Assembly (NCBI GenBank): GCA_021737975.1
Contig: JAIPCZ010000018.1
Coordinates: 1 to 49,801, forward strand
DNA: 49,801 bases
Source: Polaromonas sp.
GTDB taxonomy: Bacteria > Pseudomonadota > Gammaproteobacteria > Burkholderiales > Burkholderiaceae_C
Direction: 5' to 3'
Position 1 is the first letter of the stretch; every line of letters begins with the position of its first letter. The notes beneath the pieces are model-generated. The model was not told the origin of the DNA. It saw only the letters and a list, made by a program, of their open reading frames with translations, and made no database searches. Made by a program: the position numbers and the translations under genes. Below are positions 35,206 to 43,351 of this stretch, piece by piece.

Positions 35206-35679
35206 TTATTTCAGATGTACGGCCATTAATTCGGTTAACTCAAACATGGATACCTGCGATTTACCAAATACTGAAAAAAGTGCAGCGTCGGTGTTTACTA
35301 TATTTTTATCAACGGAGTCTTGCAGTTTATTCAGCTTGACATGGGCCCACAGCTTGCTAAGAGCCTCCGTGCGTAGTAGCGGACCGGTCCCGACAACTAC
35401 GGCAAGCTCAGCACTAGGTACGAGCAGCCGAGTTAAAGAGTCTTCGCTAATAGTCGGATCGACTTCTGCTTTATATATTTTGTACGACTCTTTGCGGTTA
35501 GCATGGACGACGTTGATAGCGAGCCAATCATCTGCACCCTTGCTGACGAAGCGGTCTATTAACCAAGTTAAGTCTTGATGGAAGTCACCTTCAAAGTCCA
35601 TCTGGTCCAGTGCATTTTCTTCGCTGCATTTTTTATCGCCGTAGAAGGTTGCCCAATGTTTAGAGCTTGGCATTTTCAT
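35206..35679 (-). CDS. Hypothetical protein
   Basis: 157 residues, soluble, no family recognised. The start ATG 35679 is chosen for the AAAAGGG site 9 bases upstream; the longer frame has no added support. The sequence is mixed alpha/beta by eye, with FHQDLTWLIDRFVSKGADDWLAINVV and a C-terminal helical SKLWAHVKLNKL region. It lies 135 bases upstream of the DUF2779 gene on the same strand and could be a further member of that set or an independent gene. The 135-base gap shows no convincing promoter. Confidence 0.6.
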   Translation of the reverse strand: MKMPSSKHWATFYGDKKCSEENALDQMDFEGDFHQDLTWLIDRFVSKGADDWLAINVVHANRKESYKIYKAEVDPTISEDSLTRLLVPSAELAVVVGTGPLLRTEALSKLWAHVKLNKLQDSVDKNIVNTDAALFSVFGKSQVSMFELTELMAVHLK

Positions 35680-35771
35680 TTCAGTTTCCCTTTTCAATAT
35701 TCGATTGCCATAGGGTGCATACATTGCACTTCTGGGCTCCACGGTCAGAGTTAAGGTTTACATGTGGCATT

Positions 35772-36380
35772 CTATGGTAGCTCGACTGGCGACTTGGGAG
35801 TTGCATCGAATTCTGCCTCAAGCCCAGCCTGCGGGTCGCGGTAGGCCGTAACGGAATAGCCACTCGCCTTGATACTGCCCTTGAGATCCACTTGGCGCTG
35901 CCGGTCCTGTGTGGATGCTGGCACAAAGTCACCGCCCTTGGCGCGGGCGTAGCCGGGGGAGCGGCAGTAAAAGAAGGCCCTGTCTTTCATGCGGCGGTTG
36001 TTGACTACGCCATGCAGGATTTCCAGTTCGGTGACGCTTTTTCCACCCAGGTGTTTCTTCAACCAAGGTTGGCGCTCTAATAAATCTGGAGCGAAACCCT
36101 CTGACGGCGGGATCCAGCCGTAGCGCTCACCCATCATGCCGATAAAGTAGGGCCGCGCTCGATCGATCTCGGCGAGGCAAATCGGCAGCACCTCGCCGCG
36201 CTCGGCCTGCTCCACCGTGATGCCCCAACGCAGATCCACGTCTATCAACTCGACGAAGCGATCTTTCAGGTGGTCACGTAAAGCGGGAAACACCCGCTCC
36301 ACCAGCAGGTCACGTTCTTCGCCGAAGTCCCGGAAGGAACTGGAGAGAAAGATTCGGACGGTGCGGGTGGTCAGTGACAT
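35772..36380 (-). pseudogene. DUF4062 protein, truncated (N-terminal domain of a NACHT/TPR-type STAND protein)
   Basis: 202 codons. The start MSLTTRTVRIFLSSSFRDFGEERDLL and the later VDLRWGITVEQAERGEVLPICLAEIDRARPYFIGMMGERYGWIP are strongly conserved DUF4062 motifs. In full-length relatives (nephrocystin-3-like), DUF4062 is followed by a NACHT/AAA ATPase and kinesin-light-chain-type TPRs, giving 800-1300 residues. Here the similarity stops after VTAYRDPQ near residue 185 and 17 unrelated codons lead to a stop, so the ATPase and repeats are lost. It could persist as a short DUF4062-only protein, but truncation is more likely. Such proteins occur in defence islands. Confidence 0.72.
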
Positions 36381-36454
36381 GGGTTTGGGCTTCTTAAGGC
36401 AATCAGGTCCAGTTTCAAAACAGTAGAGGAAGTCAGGCTAGGTGCCGCACAATC

Positions 36455-36829
36455 TCAATCCGACTGGCACCAAGGCGACGATTTGGCGTAGCCGCTGGGG
36501 CAAGAGCTGCTGACGAAGGCGTGACAGGCGTCGGGGTCGGCGATGCAGAACGACCCACTGCTCGCGTACTTATTCGGGCAACTGCTGGTGGACGATGGCC
36601 TGATAAGCACGGCGCGGGCCGATAACCCGCTGGGCGTGCACAGGCTACCGGACGTGGAATAGCCAAACGGGCAAGAGTCACGGATCGACCCCTTGTCGAA
36701 AGCTACTGCGACCGGGGCAGGCCTTCGGCAGGCGGCTGACGCATCCACGACCAAACACATGGCAATGGCAAGTGCAGAGGCGACTGTGGCAGTCATGCTG
36801 CGAATCGGTAAGGGGAAGTACTTTTTCAT
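36455..36829 (-). CDS. Small secreted cysteine-repeat protein
   Basis: 124 residues. Residues 1-31 form a signal peptide (KKYFPLPIRS, a hydrophobic core, cut near VDASA-A). The mature part holds three repeats of the form SCPxGYxxSGSxC (starting DSCPFGYS, SSCPNKYA, SSCPSGYA), each with two cysteines that could form a disulfide; a further pair lies outside the repeats. From memory, similar Cys-repeat exported proteins occur widely in proteobacteria with no known role. No ribosome site is obvious in front of the ATG. Codirectional with its neighbours but not obviously linked to them. Confidence 0.7.
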   Translation of the reverse strand: MKKYFPLPIRSMTATVASALAIAMCLVVDASAACRRPAPVAVAFDKGSIRDSCPFGYSTSGSLCTPSGLSARAVLIRPSSTSSCPNKYASSGSFCIADPDACHAFVSSSCPSGYAKSSPWCQSD

Positions 36830-36911
36830 AATGTTGACCGGTTAGTTCAAAATTGACCGCTACAGCTACATTTCTAACTGCTGAGTAATTGTGAATTTTG
36901 CGAGTTCAAAA

Positions 36912-37343
36912 TCAGCCAAGCCAGGTTCGGATTTCAGAAACTTGGCTCTGCTCCAGGCCCCTGCTTCCCTCGCACCAAATCAATTCAGGGCAGTGGTTGG
37001 GAAACTCGAATCGACTGTCATCAAGTGCGCGCCAGTTCGATATTTTTCTGGCAAAAACAAACGATTGAATTTCGTGCCATCTGGCGTGTCGTCCGATGAA
37101 AGCATCTCCAGTGATGCCATTAAGTTTGCCTCGGATATTTCGCGGGAAAAGGCATTCTATTTCTCCGTAAGTTGACTGGAATCGCCAACTTGAAGAGACG
37201 ACGATCATGACGTTGGCATTGCCGATTGCATCGAGAAGCAGGGGCATATTGCAGAAGTAGTTGGCAGGTTTGGCGTGGCTAGGGTGAAGGACCCCATCAA
37301 AGTCAAGGAATAAGGTCGGACAGGATGTCGATCGAATTGTCAT
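36912..37343 (-). CDS. HAD-superfamily protein, Swiss-Army-Knife RNA-repair type (HAD_SAK-like)
   Basis: 143 residues. The HAD motif I is LFLDFDGVLHP near residue 13, with both nucleophile and acid Asp; motif II is VVSSSWR. The layout (LLDAI..ANVMIVVSSSWR and a late short C-terminal part) fits the small HAD domain found in Swiss Army Knife RNA-repair proteins and in standalone form in accessory regions. Predicted to act on phosphate at nucleic-acid ends, but this is inferred from domain companies and not shown. It is one of several short genes in a row; the gap to the next gene is 33 bases. Confidence 0.78.
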   Translation of the reverse strand: MTIRSTSCPTLFLDFDGVLHPSHAKPANYFCNMPLLLDAIGNANVMIVVSSSWRFQSTYGEIECLFPRNIRGKLNGITGDAFIGRHARWHEIQSFVFARKISNWRALDDSRFEFPNHCPELIWCEGSRGLEQSQVSEIRTWLG

Positions 37344-37376
37344 TTAGGCAAATGTCATCTGGCGAGCAGCATCCAT

Positions 37377-37760
37377 TTAAGGCGCTGCCTCGCCTATTTC
37401 TGTTCTCGGTACAAATTCAATTGTGCTGTCTTTCGGGACGACATAGTAGGCTGTGTCTCGCAACGGACCGCAGGCCATGCCACAGCTGACTACCTCAATG
37501 GCTTTGTATGGACCCGGAAAATTGACGATCATTTCCTCCATATCCAAGGCGTCGCTGTTATCAGCATAGAACTGCATCCATTCATCGTTCAACTCGCCGC
37601 CGATGGCGCATTCTTCAGGTTGAATGCTTAGAAAAACACTAATCACAAACGTGTCATTTATGTAGTCAGTTAAGTCCTCGTCCTGAAAGTTAATCTCGAT
37701 CCCAGAGATCGGACATCGAATGCCTGAATGCGCGTCGATATCGAACTGAATTATTTCCAT
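37377..37760 (-). CDS. Hypothetical protein
   Basis: 127 residues from MEIIQFDIDAHSGIRCPISG at 37760; the frame runs 17 codons further upstream but overlaps the neighbour. Acidic and soluble, with a Cys-rich segment EVVSCGMACGPLRDT. No family recognised. Size, acidity and location in a row of small orphan genes resemble immunity proteins of toxin systems, but no toxin gene is seen, so this is only a hint. Confidence 0.6.
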   Translation of the reverse strand: MEIIQFDIDAHSGIRCPISGIEINFQDEDLTDYINDTFVISVFLSIQPEECAIGGELNDEWMQFYADNSDALDMEEMIVNFPGPYKAIEVVSCGMACGPLRDTAYYVVPKDSTIEFVPRTEIGEAAP

Positions 37761-37792
37761 GGCGTAATCTTTCAAATCAGGTTGCAAGTTGC

Positions 37793-38233
37793 CTAAAACG
37801 TCTCCGCCCAATGTTCCCAGAAACCTGGCGCATCATGGAAGGCATTTGCCATAGATTGCTCCTGTGAATAGTACAGAAACCAAACGCCCGGAATTCGCGG
37901 ATGTCCATCGTGAGTCTCAAAGACCACCTCCAAAAGTTGAAAGGCTGGCGAAGACTTGTCAAATTGTAGGTCGATATACAGTTGACCACGGTAAGCCTGC
38001 ATGCAACTCAAGTTAGCGGGTTCGGCACATGGTCTCCAGCCGATTCCGCTTGCATCGAGCCATTCAATAATCTTGCGCCGCGCAGGCAGATGCTCCCAAT
38101 CCAAGGCATCTTGAATAGCCATCGTCGCCATATCCCTTTGAACGTCTTTTGGACGGTCGTGAAATTCGACGTAAATCACATCGCGCTTCGTTTTGCGCGC
38201 GATCGCATCAATATGCTCGATCCTCATGATCAT
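37793..38233 (-). CDS. Conserved hypothetical protein
   Basis: 146 residues, start ATG 38233, with ATG 38227 as an alternative. A ribosome site TGAGGGTG is contained in the last codons of the gene upstream, whose stop is 3 bases away, so the pair is coupled. By memory the pattern (EHIDAIARKTKRDVIYVEF, RRKIIEWLDASGIGW, YRGQLYIDLQFD, PGFWEHWAETF) occurs in proteins of unknown function in Burkholderia and Pseudomonas. Soluble; no catalytic motif is evident. Confidence 0.68.
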   Translation of the reverse strand: MIMRIEHIDAIARKTKRDVIYVEFHDRPKDVQRDMATMAIQDALDWEHLPARRKIIEWLDASGIGWRPCAEPANLSCMQAYRGQLYIDLQFDKSSPAFQLLEVVFETHDGHPRIPGVWFLYYSQEQSMANAFHDAPGFWEHWAETF

Positions 38234-38236
38234 GAG

Positions 38237-38647
38237 CTATTCACCCTCAGCCTTTGTAACTGGTCGCTTAGCTTTGACTTTGAAATCTGACCGCATCACC
38301 GCACGAAATTCCTTCAAGAGGATGTTTATATCTGGCAAAGTTGCCGCAAATTTGACCAAATGCTTCACGTCGCCCGGTTCCGTGAACAGCAGAAAGTTGA
38401 CGTACGGGTGAGAAATATAATTTTTTCGAAAAGACATGAACTCAACATTGCCACTGACCTTAAACGGCGCCGGCAATTTCGGACTGAAACCTGGTGTGTA
38501 AATGGGTTCCAAGTTGAATTCAAGTTCGTCTTCACGTACCGTCACGCAAGTCAGTTTTACCAGCACAATGCGACTGCTGTCTTTGTAGATGAACTCCTTG
38601 CCCACTCTCGCCAAAAGTTTCTGTAGGTGATAGGTGAAATTGGCCAT
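38237..38647 (-). CDS. Hypothetical protein
   Basis: 136 residues, soluble and rich in Lys and Phe, beginning MANFTYHLQKLLARVGKEF. No family recognised and no membrane segment seen. The end of the frame contains the ribosome site of the next gene. Together with 37793-38233 it forms a translationally coupled pair inside the minus-strand block. Confidence 0.6.
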   Translation of the reverse strand: MANFTYHLQKLLARVGKEFIYKDSSRIVLVKLTCVTVREDELEFNLEPIYTPGFSPKLPAPFKVSGNVEFMSFRKNYISHPYVNFLLFTEPGDVKHLVKFAATLPDINILLKEFRAVMRSDFKVKAKRPVTKAEGE

Positions 38648-38668
38648 GGTCTTGTTCGGTTTTGGTTA

Positions 38669-39194
38669 TCAGGATTGAAATGAGACGTAGGGCTTACCGG
38701 CCAAACTCCTGGCCAGTTGACACAATGTCAAAGAGTCGACCGCGCCATATCGGCTGATGGAAGAAGCGACTCGCTGGCATTCAACTTCTGCTGATACTCC
38801 ACGTTTTGCGCGCAGCATCAGGACTTTTTGGTAGATAAAAAAGATATTCATCGCTGATGAAATTGGCTGACTGTGGGGTGCGCCGATACATTTCCCGGTG
38901 ACAACATTCATGAGAATTTTCCCTTGACTTCCCAAGAACCCGTGAAGTGCTTGTATCCCCGCAGCTGCATAGAGTGGGCAGGGCAGGTTGCGCAGGCGCC
39001 TTCAACGCCTGGATCACGGCTTTGAGCTCGCTGACATCAGGCATATCCAGGAACGAGTCTTGTTGTGATTTTCTGACCGCTGCATTTTTTGATGCAATCG
39101 GCAGGACTGCGATGACTGGTTGCTGCTTGCCTTTGACTGGACGTTGCGATAGCACGCGATTGATGACGGAATTTGCAGTGTTGATTGATTTCAT
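38669..39194 (-). pseudogene. Probable single gene of unknown function interrupted by a frameshift
   Basis: The first frame starts ATG 39194 (MKSINTANSVINRVLSQRPV) and looks natural to KAPAQPALPT near 38975, after which it becomes Cys-rich and shadow-like until its stop at 38781. The +1 frame is open from there and reads YAAAGIQALHGFLGSQGKI, then a natural-looking helical stretch, to a stop at 38669. Joining the two gives one protein of about 175 residues. An alternative is two overlapping genes, the second starting at ATG 38851 (MNIFFIYQKVLML). No family is recognised in either part. Confidence 0.5.
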
Positions 39195-39274
39195 GACGAG
39201 ACTCCTTTTATCATGATTAGTTTCGGAAGTATTTGCTGTAAGCGTGGGAAGATGAGAAAAGCCGCATTTGGCGA

Positions 39275-40606
39275 TCATGTGCTGCCTGTAAAGGAGTCGC
39301 TTTTTAACTTAAGAAGATCGGCCAAAATTTTGCGGCTGGTTCTCGTGGATGGATGCATAGGCCCCAGCATTTTTTCGGCAACCGCCAATGCACGGCGCGA
39401 CAGTGGCTCTGCGGCATCGTAGTTGCCTTTGACTTTAAGTATCAAGGCCAGATTGTTGAGCGCTCTGCCGGTACTGGGGTGCTCTGACCCCAGCGCCTTT
39501 TCTGCAATTTCCAGTGCACGGCGAGCCAGTGGTTCGGCCGCCTCGTAGTCTCCTTTGGCTCTAAGCAGCACGGCCAGATTATTGAGGCTAGTGCCGGTAT
39601 CTGGATGTGCCGCTCCCTGCGCATTTTCCGTAATCGCCAATGCACGGCGATACAGCGACTCCGCCGCGTCATGGTCACCTTTGGCTTTAAGCAGCAAGGC
39701 AAGCGTGTTGAGATGCCTGCCGGTACTCGGATGCTCTGACCCCTGCGTTTTTTCTACAATTGCCAACGCACGACGAGCCAGCGACTCTGCCTCTTCGTAG
39801 TTTCCTTTGACCCGAAGCAGTCCGGCCAGATTGTTGAGGCTCGTACCGGTATCGGAATGTTCTGATCCGTGAGCTTTTTCTGCAATCGCCAATGCACGTC
39901 GATACAGCGGCTCGGCCGATTCGTAGTCTCCTTGGGCCTTAAGCACCAAAGCCAGATTATTGAGATCCCGTCCGGTATCGGGATGCTCTGACCCAAGACA
40001 TTTCTCAGAAATAGCCAACGCACTACGATGCAGATACGCAGCCTCTTTGTAGTTGGCGATGGCTCTAAGAGATGTCCCGAGTGCATCCATGCTTTCAGCA
40101 GTATCAATATGGACTTCGCCAAAAGCCTGCATAGAGAGCGCCAGATGCCGCCGACGCAACGTCACTGCTTCTTGGTAGCGAAAGCGCTCGCTCAAGAACT
40201 CCGCACACTCCTCCAACGCATTCCAGTTATTCCACTTTTGTGTGCTCGGAAGCAAGATTGCCAGCCACGCAAGGACTTGCCGCTGCCACTTCGATTCATC
40301 AAATCTCTCGTATTCACACCACAGGAAACCACCTAGCTCTGATGCACCCGTGGCGTAGGCACAATGCGTTGCGCTGTGGGTGGCGTCCCTTGGCCAGTTT
40401 GAGACGACTAGGTGTAACGCTCCAAGCCCACTGTCCTGATCGAGCATCCCCTGAACCAGACTCGGTAGTAACGGTTCCGAGGCCAGCAAGTGCAAAAGTG
40501 GCTCCAGTTTTTCACACTGTTCACAGAAGTACTTGCTTCTATTCTTGCTAAACACGGCCGGCTCACCGCATCTTGGGCAGGGTGCGTTATGGTTCAAAGT
40601 ATCCAT
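39275..40606 (-). CDS. Zinc-ribbon plus tetratricopeptide (kinesin-light-chain-type) repeat protein
   Basis: 443 residues. The N-terminus has a zinc ribbon: C10, C13, C28 and C31 (CPRCG..CEQC). A middle helical part follows, and from about residue 130 to 435 there are seven TPR units of 42 residues, each marked by a GSEHPDTG-like turn and LNNLALLLKAKGDYEAAEPLYRRAL-type helices. The DNA repeats almost exactly at 126 bases. Such TPRs bind peptides or partner proteins. No enzymatic domain is present. Its start overlaps the stop of the 100-residue gene by 13 bases, and the tandem AAA+ gene precedes that. The repeats resemble those normally fused to DUF4062 proteins. Confidence 0.82.
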   Translation of the reverse strand: MDTLNHNAPCPRCGEPAVFSKNRSKYFCEQCEKLEPLLHLLASEPLLPSLVQGMLDQDSGLGALHLVVSNWPRDATHSATHCAYATGASELGGFLWCEYERFDESKWQRQVLAWLAILLPSTQKWNNWNALEECAEFLSERFRYQEAVTLRRRHLALSMQAFGEVHIDTAESMDALGTSLRAIANYKEAAYLHRSALAISEKCLGSEHPDTGRDLNNLALVLKAQGDYESAEPLYRRALAIAEKAHGSEHSDTGTSLNNLAGLLRVKGNYEEAESLARRALAIVEKTQGSEHPSTGRHLNTLALLLKAKGDHDAAESLYRRALAITENAQGAAHPDTGTSLNNLAVLLRAKGDYEAAEPLARRALEIAEKALGSEHPSTGRALNNLALILKVKGNYDAAEPLSRRALAVAEKMLGPMHPSTRTSRKILADLLKLKSDSFTGST

Positions 40607-40896
40607 CCTGGCAGGGGCTCCATCTCAACATCGCCTAACTCAATCTCTTTACCTTCGCAGCGTAGCGTTGCCCATTGGTCGCTCAGTGATACATGAATGA
40701 TGAGTTCAAAACCCGGGGGTAAACAATCCTCAGCAAAATGCGCAACATTGACTGGCCCCATCCATTCGTTAACTTGCTGTACCTGCTCTGGCGAAAGAGT
40801 TATACATACCTTGCGGTTGGTTGAAGCTTTCATGGTGCTCGAAGGTTTTGGTGATATGAATTTCAATGATTCTTGGTCGCTTTTACTTGTTGTCAT
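40594..40896 (-). CDS. Hypothetical protein between AAA+ and TPR genes
   Basis: 100 residues from ATG 40896 (a TTG precedes it). No family recognised; it reads as a small alpha/beta protein with KVCITLSPEQVQQVNEWMGP and then strands FELIIHVSLSDQWATLRCEGKEIEL. Its 3' end overlaps the TPR gene by 13 bases, which indicates translational coupling, and it lies 68 bases after the AAA+ gene. It could be an adaptor for that pair. Confidence 0.65.
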   Translation of the reverse strand: MTTSKSDQESLKFISPKPSSTMKASTNRKVCITLSPEQVQQVNEWMGPVNVAHFAEDCLPPGFELIIHVSLSDQWATLRCEGKEIELGDVEMEPLPGWIL

Positions 40897-40964
40897 CAAC
40901 GTCTCCCAGGTGGGTTATCGCACCATCTTGGCAAAGATCTTCTCCAGTCATCATAAGCACAAAT

Positions 40965-43100
40965 TTAGGCCGCCGCAAGAAAGCCAATGGGGCGGCTGGT
41001 GGCAAGATGCTTGTGCTTGATTTCTTGCGTCAGGCGGTCGATGAAGTCTTGTGCACTGCGCACCGGAAGCAATTGTGTCTGGCGCAACACATTGGCAAAA
41101 TCTCCAGGCGTGAGCTTGTCCAGCGACAACAGTGCTTGTTTCGCCAGCTCATCGCATTCAATGCCCAAAACTTGGCAGGCATCGGTCAAAAGCGGTGTGC
41201 ATTGTTTGGCCTTGAGATATCCAAAACAAATCTTTGCGTCGAAGCGGCGCATGCTGGCTGCATCGATCTGATTCATCAAATTGGTGGTTGCAAAAAAGAT
41301 GCCTTGAAATGCTTCAATTTGAGTTAGCATTTCGTTCACGGCAGTGATTTCCCAGCTCTGGCGGGCCTGTTCACGGGAACGCAAGAAGCTGTCAGCCTCA
41401 TCCAGAATCAGAACGGCCTTGTCATCTTGTGCGCGACGGAACATCTCGGCCATGCGTGCTTCAGTTTCACCACGGTAAGGGCTCAGAATATCCGAAGCGC
41501 GCTGGAGCATCGGTGGGAGTCCTAGTTGTTCAGCAACATGGACAGCAAAAGCAGATTTGCCGGTGCCAGATGGGCCATACAGACAAAGACGTCCTTCTCC
41601 GCCGGATCGAAGACCCTCCACGACTTGCGCCAGATCACAGTCGGCATTCGCAAAATTAAACTGGTACGCCATGCGACCAGCCAGGGAAGGTTTGTGGCGC
41701 AAGGTGCAAGATTGAGCGGTCATCGCACTCTCTATCACTTCGTCAAGCAAACCCTCAATCGGTGTGGCTACACCAGCAGTCTGCATATCGCCGGCAACCT
41801 TTGCCGCACGCGCCATCATGGCTGGAGCCAAAGATTCATTGGCGGCCATGCTTTCGCACCAGGAATTAGAAACGCCCAACACGGCCACGTGGTCAGCCAG
41901 CATGGTGGCACGAATGCGCGCTGGTGGAATGTCCAGGTGCAGGTGGTAATCGAATCGACGCAGGTGCGCCGGATCAAGAAAGTGGATGTTGTTTGAAATC
42001 CAAATAGCTGGCACCTGGTTCTGCTCTAACAGTTGGTTGATCCAGCCCTTTTTTCCAGAGGGGTTGCCGCGACATGAATGAAAAATGTCATCATCGTCGC
42101 TGCCATTCAAATTGATGTCTTCGATTTCATCAAACACGATCAGTGTGTTTTTGCGAACAGCGAGAATCTTTTGCGACAGGCAGTAAGAGCCCAGACGGCG
42201 CGGCCCGGCAATCCGGTCGCCATCAGCATCTTCAACTGCAACTTGGAAAAGCTCTGCACCCAAGGCCCGAGACAGTGTGCGAGTGAATTCTGTTTTTCCG
42301 GTACCGGGAGGACCGTAAACCAGAACGTTGACACCTTTCTTGCCGTACTCAAGCGCGTGGCGAAGATACATCTGCAAATGATGCATCTTGAGCTTGATGT
42401 GGTCGAAGCGTTCTGCCCCAAGACTGGCCTGAGGTGCAACGATGAAGTTGTCGGCAAAAAGGTCAAACTGATTTTCGTGCGCGACCATCATCCGATCAGA
42501 CAAGCCCTGAATCAACTCGACCTTGTTTGAAAATGGATAATTCTGGCTACCATCGATTCTTACCAAGCCCGCGCGAGATAGCCCGGAGTTTGTGGCGAAT
42601 GCCTTGCTTACCTCGTCAACAGACAATTCAAGCAGCACCGACAAGACGCTATAAACCCGTGTGTTGTTGAGCTCGCCGAGAGTGTCCATTGCCTGATGGA
42701 GATAAACGCTTTGACGCAAGAGTACGCAAAAAAGCAACACGTTCTGCTCGTTCGTGGTCAACCCGACTTGTTCAGCCAGCCAGTGCACGTTAGCAATCAA
42801 GGGACTGTCATGAGGCAGCGCAAGCTCTTGTCCCAATATGGCGCGATGTTTGGCTCTAAGAGCCGCCAGCACATCGTTCTGGCAATACTCGTCTTCAGCG
42901 TTGATGGACACTCCTAGATATGTGATTAACCCAGGCTCGGAGCAGTGCCCATCCATGACAACGGACTGGTAACCACCGAGATCGACCAAGGCGCGCAAGG
43001 CCCACTTCTGGCAGTGCAGAACCAGATCGGACTCAAGAACCTCACAGACAGGTTGAGTTTGAGAATTTGCAAAGGAAACAGGGATACGACGACGCGACAT
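40965..43100 (-). CDS. Tandem AAA+ ATPase
   Basis: 711 residues from ATG 43100, with TTGGAG about 9 bases upstream; a TTG five codons earlier is less likely. An N-terminal helical region (1-230) precedes two AAA+ modules. Module 1: Walker A GPPGTGKT (263-270), Walker B LIVFDEIED, sensor ISNN and arginine finger LRRFD. Module 2: Walker A GPSGTGKS (509-516), Walker B VLILDEADS, sensor ATTN, arginine finger MRRFD. Both sites look active. Two-module AAA+ proteins of this kind remodel or unfold proteins; no protease or DNA-binding domain is attached. It heads a run with a 100-residue protein and the zinc-ribbon/TPR protein. Confidence 0.88.
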   Translation of the reverse strand: MSRRRIPVSFANSQTQPVCEVLESDLVLHCQKWALRALVDLGGYQSVVMDGHCSEPGLITYLGVSINAEDEYCQNDVLAALRAKHRAILGQELALPHDSPLIANVHWLAEQVGLTTNEQNVLLFCVLLRQSVYLHQAMDTLGELNNTRVYSVLSVLLELSVDEVSKAFATNSGLSRAGLVRIDGSQNYPFSNKVELIQGLSDRMMVAHENQFDLFADNFIVAPQASLGAERFDHIKLKMHHLQMYLRHALEYGKKGVNVLVYGPPGTGKTEFTRTLSRALGAELFQVAVEDADGDRIAGPRRLGSYCLSQKILAVRKNTLIVFDEIEDINLNGSDDDDIFHSCRGNPSGKKGWINQLLEQNQVPAIWISNNIHFLDPAHLRRFDYHLHLDIPPARIRATMLADHVAVLGVSNSWCESMAANESLAPAMMARAAKVAGDMQTAGVATPIEGLLDEVIESAMTAQSCTLRHKPSLAGRMAYQFNFANADCDLAQVVEGLRSGGEGRLCLYGPSGTGKSAFAVHVAEQLGLPPMLQRASDILSPYRGETEARMAEMFRRAQDDKAVLILDEADSFLRSREQARQSWEITAVNEMLTQIEAFQGIFFATTNLMNQIDAASMRRFDAKICFGYLKAKQCTPLLTDACQVLGIECDELAKQALLSLDKLTPGDFANVLRQTQLLPVRSAQDFIDRLTQEIKHKHLATSRPIGFLAAA

Positions 43101-43321
43101 GGCGTGGATCTCCAAATTGACCCCTTCATGGAAGTCCGTAAAAGTTAAAAAAAGAACCCGGAAGGGGCCGGAGTCAGCTACTCAAGGTAGTGATGATTAA
43201 GGGGGCGTGATCGTGTTGAGGTCGAAAAACGAATGTGCAGTCCAAACATGGAATCAAAGCGAATTGCGAAATGGTTCTGCACAGCTGTTTTCCGGTTGAA
43301 ATATTCGTTTGATCAGGCTGC

Positions 43322-43351
43322 ATTGTAAAAAATAGCGGTATTTATTGTCAA
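43322..43351 (-). promoter_or_regulatory. Candidate sigma-70 promoter for the AAA+/TPR run
   Basis: On the minus strand TTGACA (43351-43346), 18 bases, then TACAAT (43327-43322). The perfect -35 and near-consensus -10 lie in an A+T-rich patch about 220 bases upstream of the AAA+ start. Spacing of 18 is acceptable. The long leader has no other gene. Confidence 0.5.
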
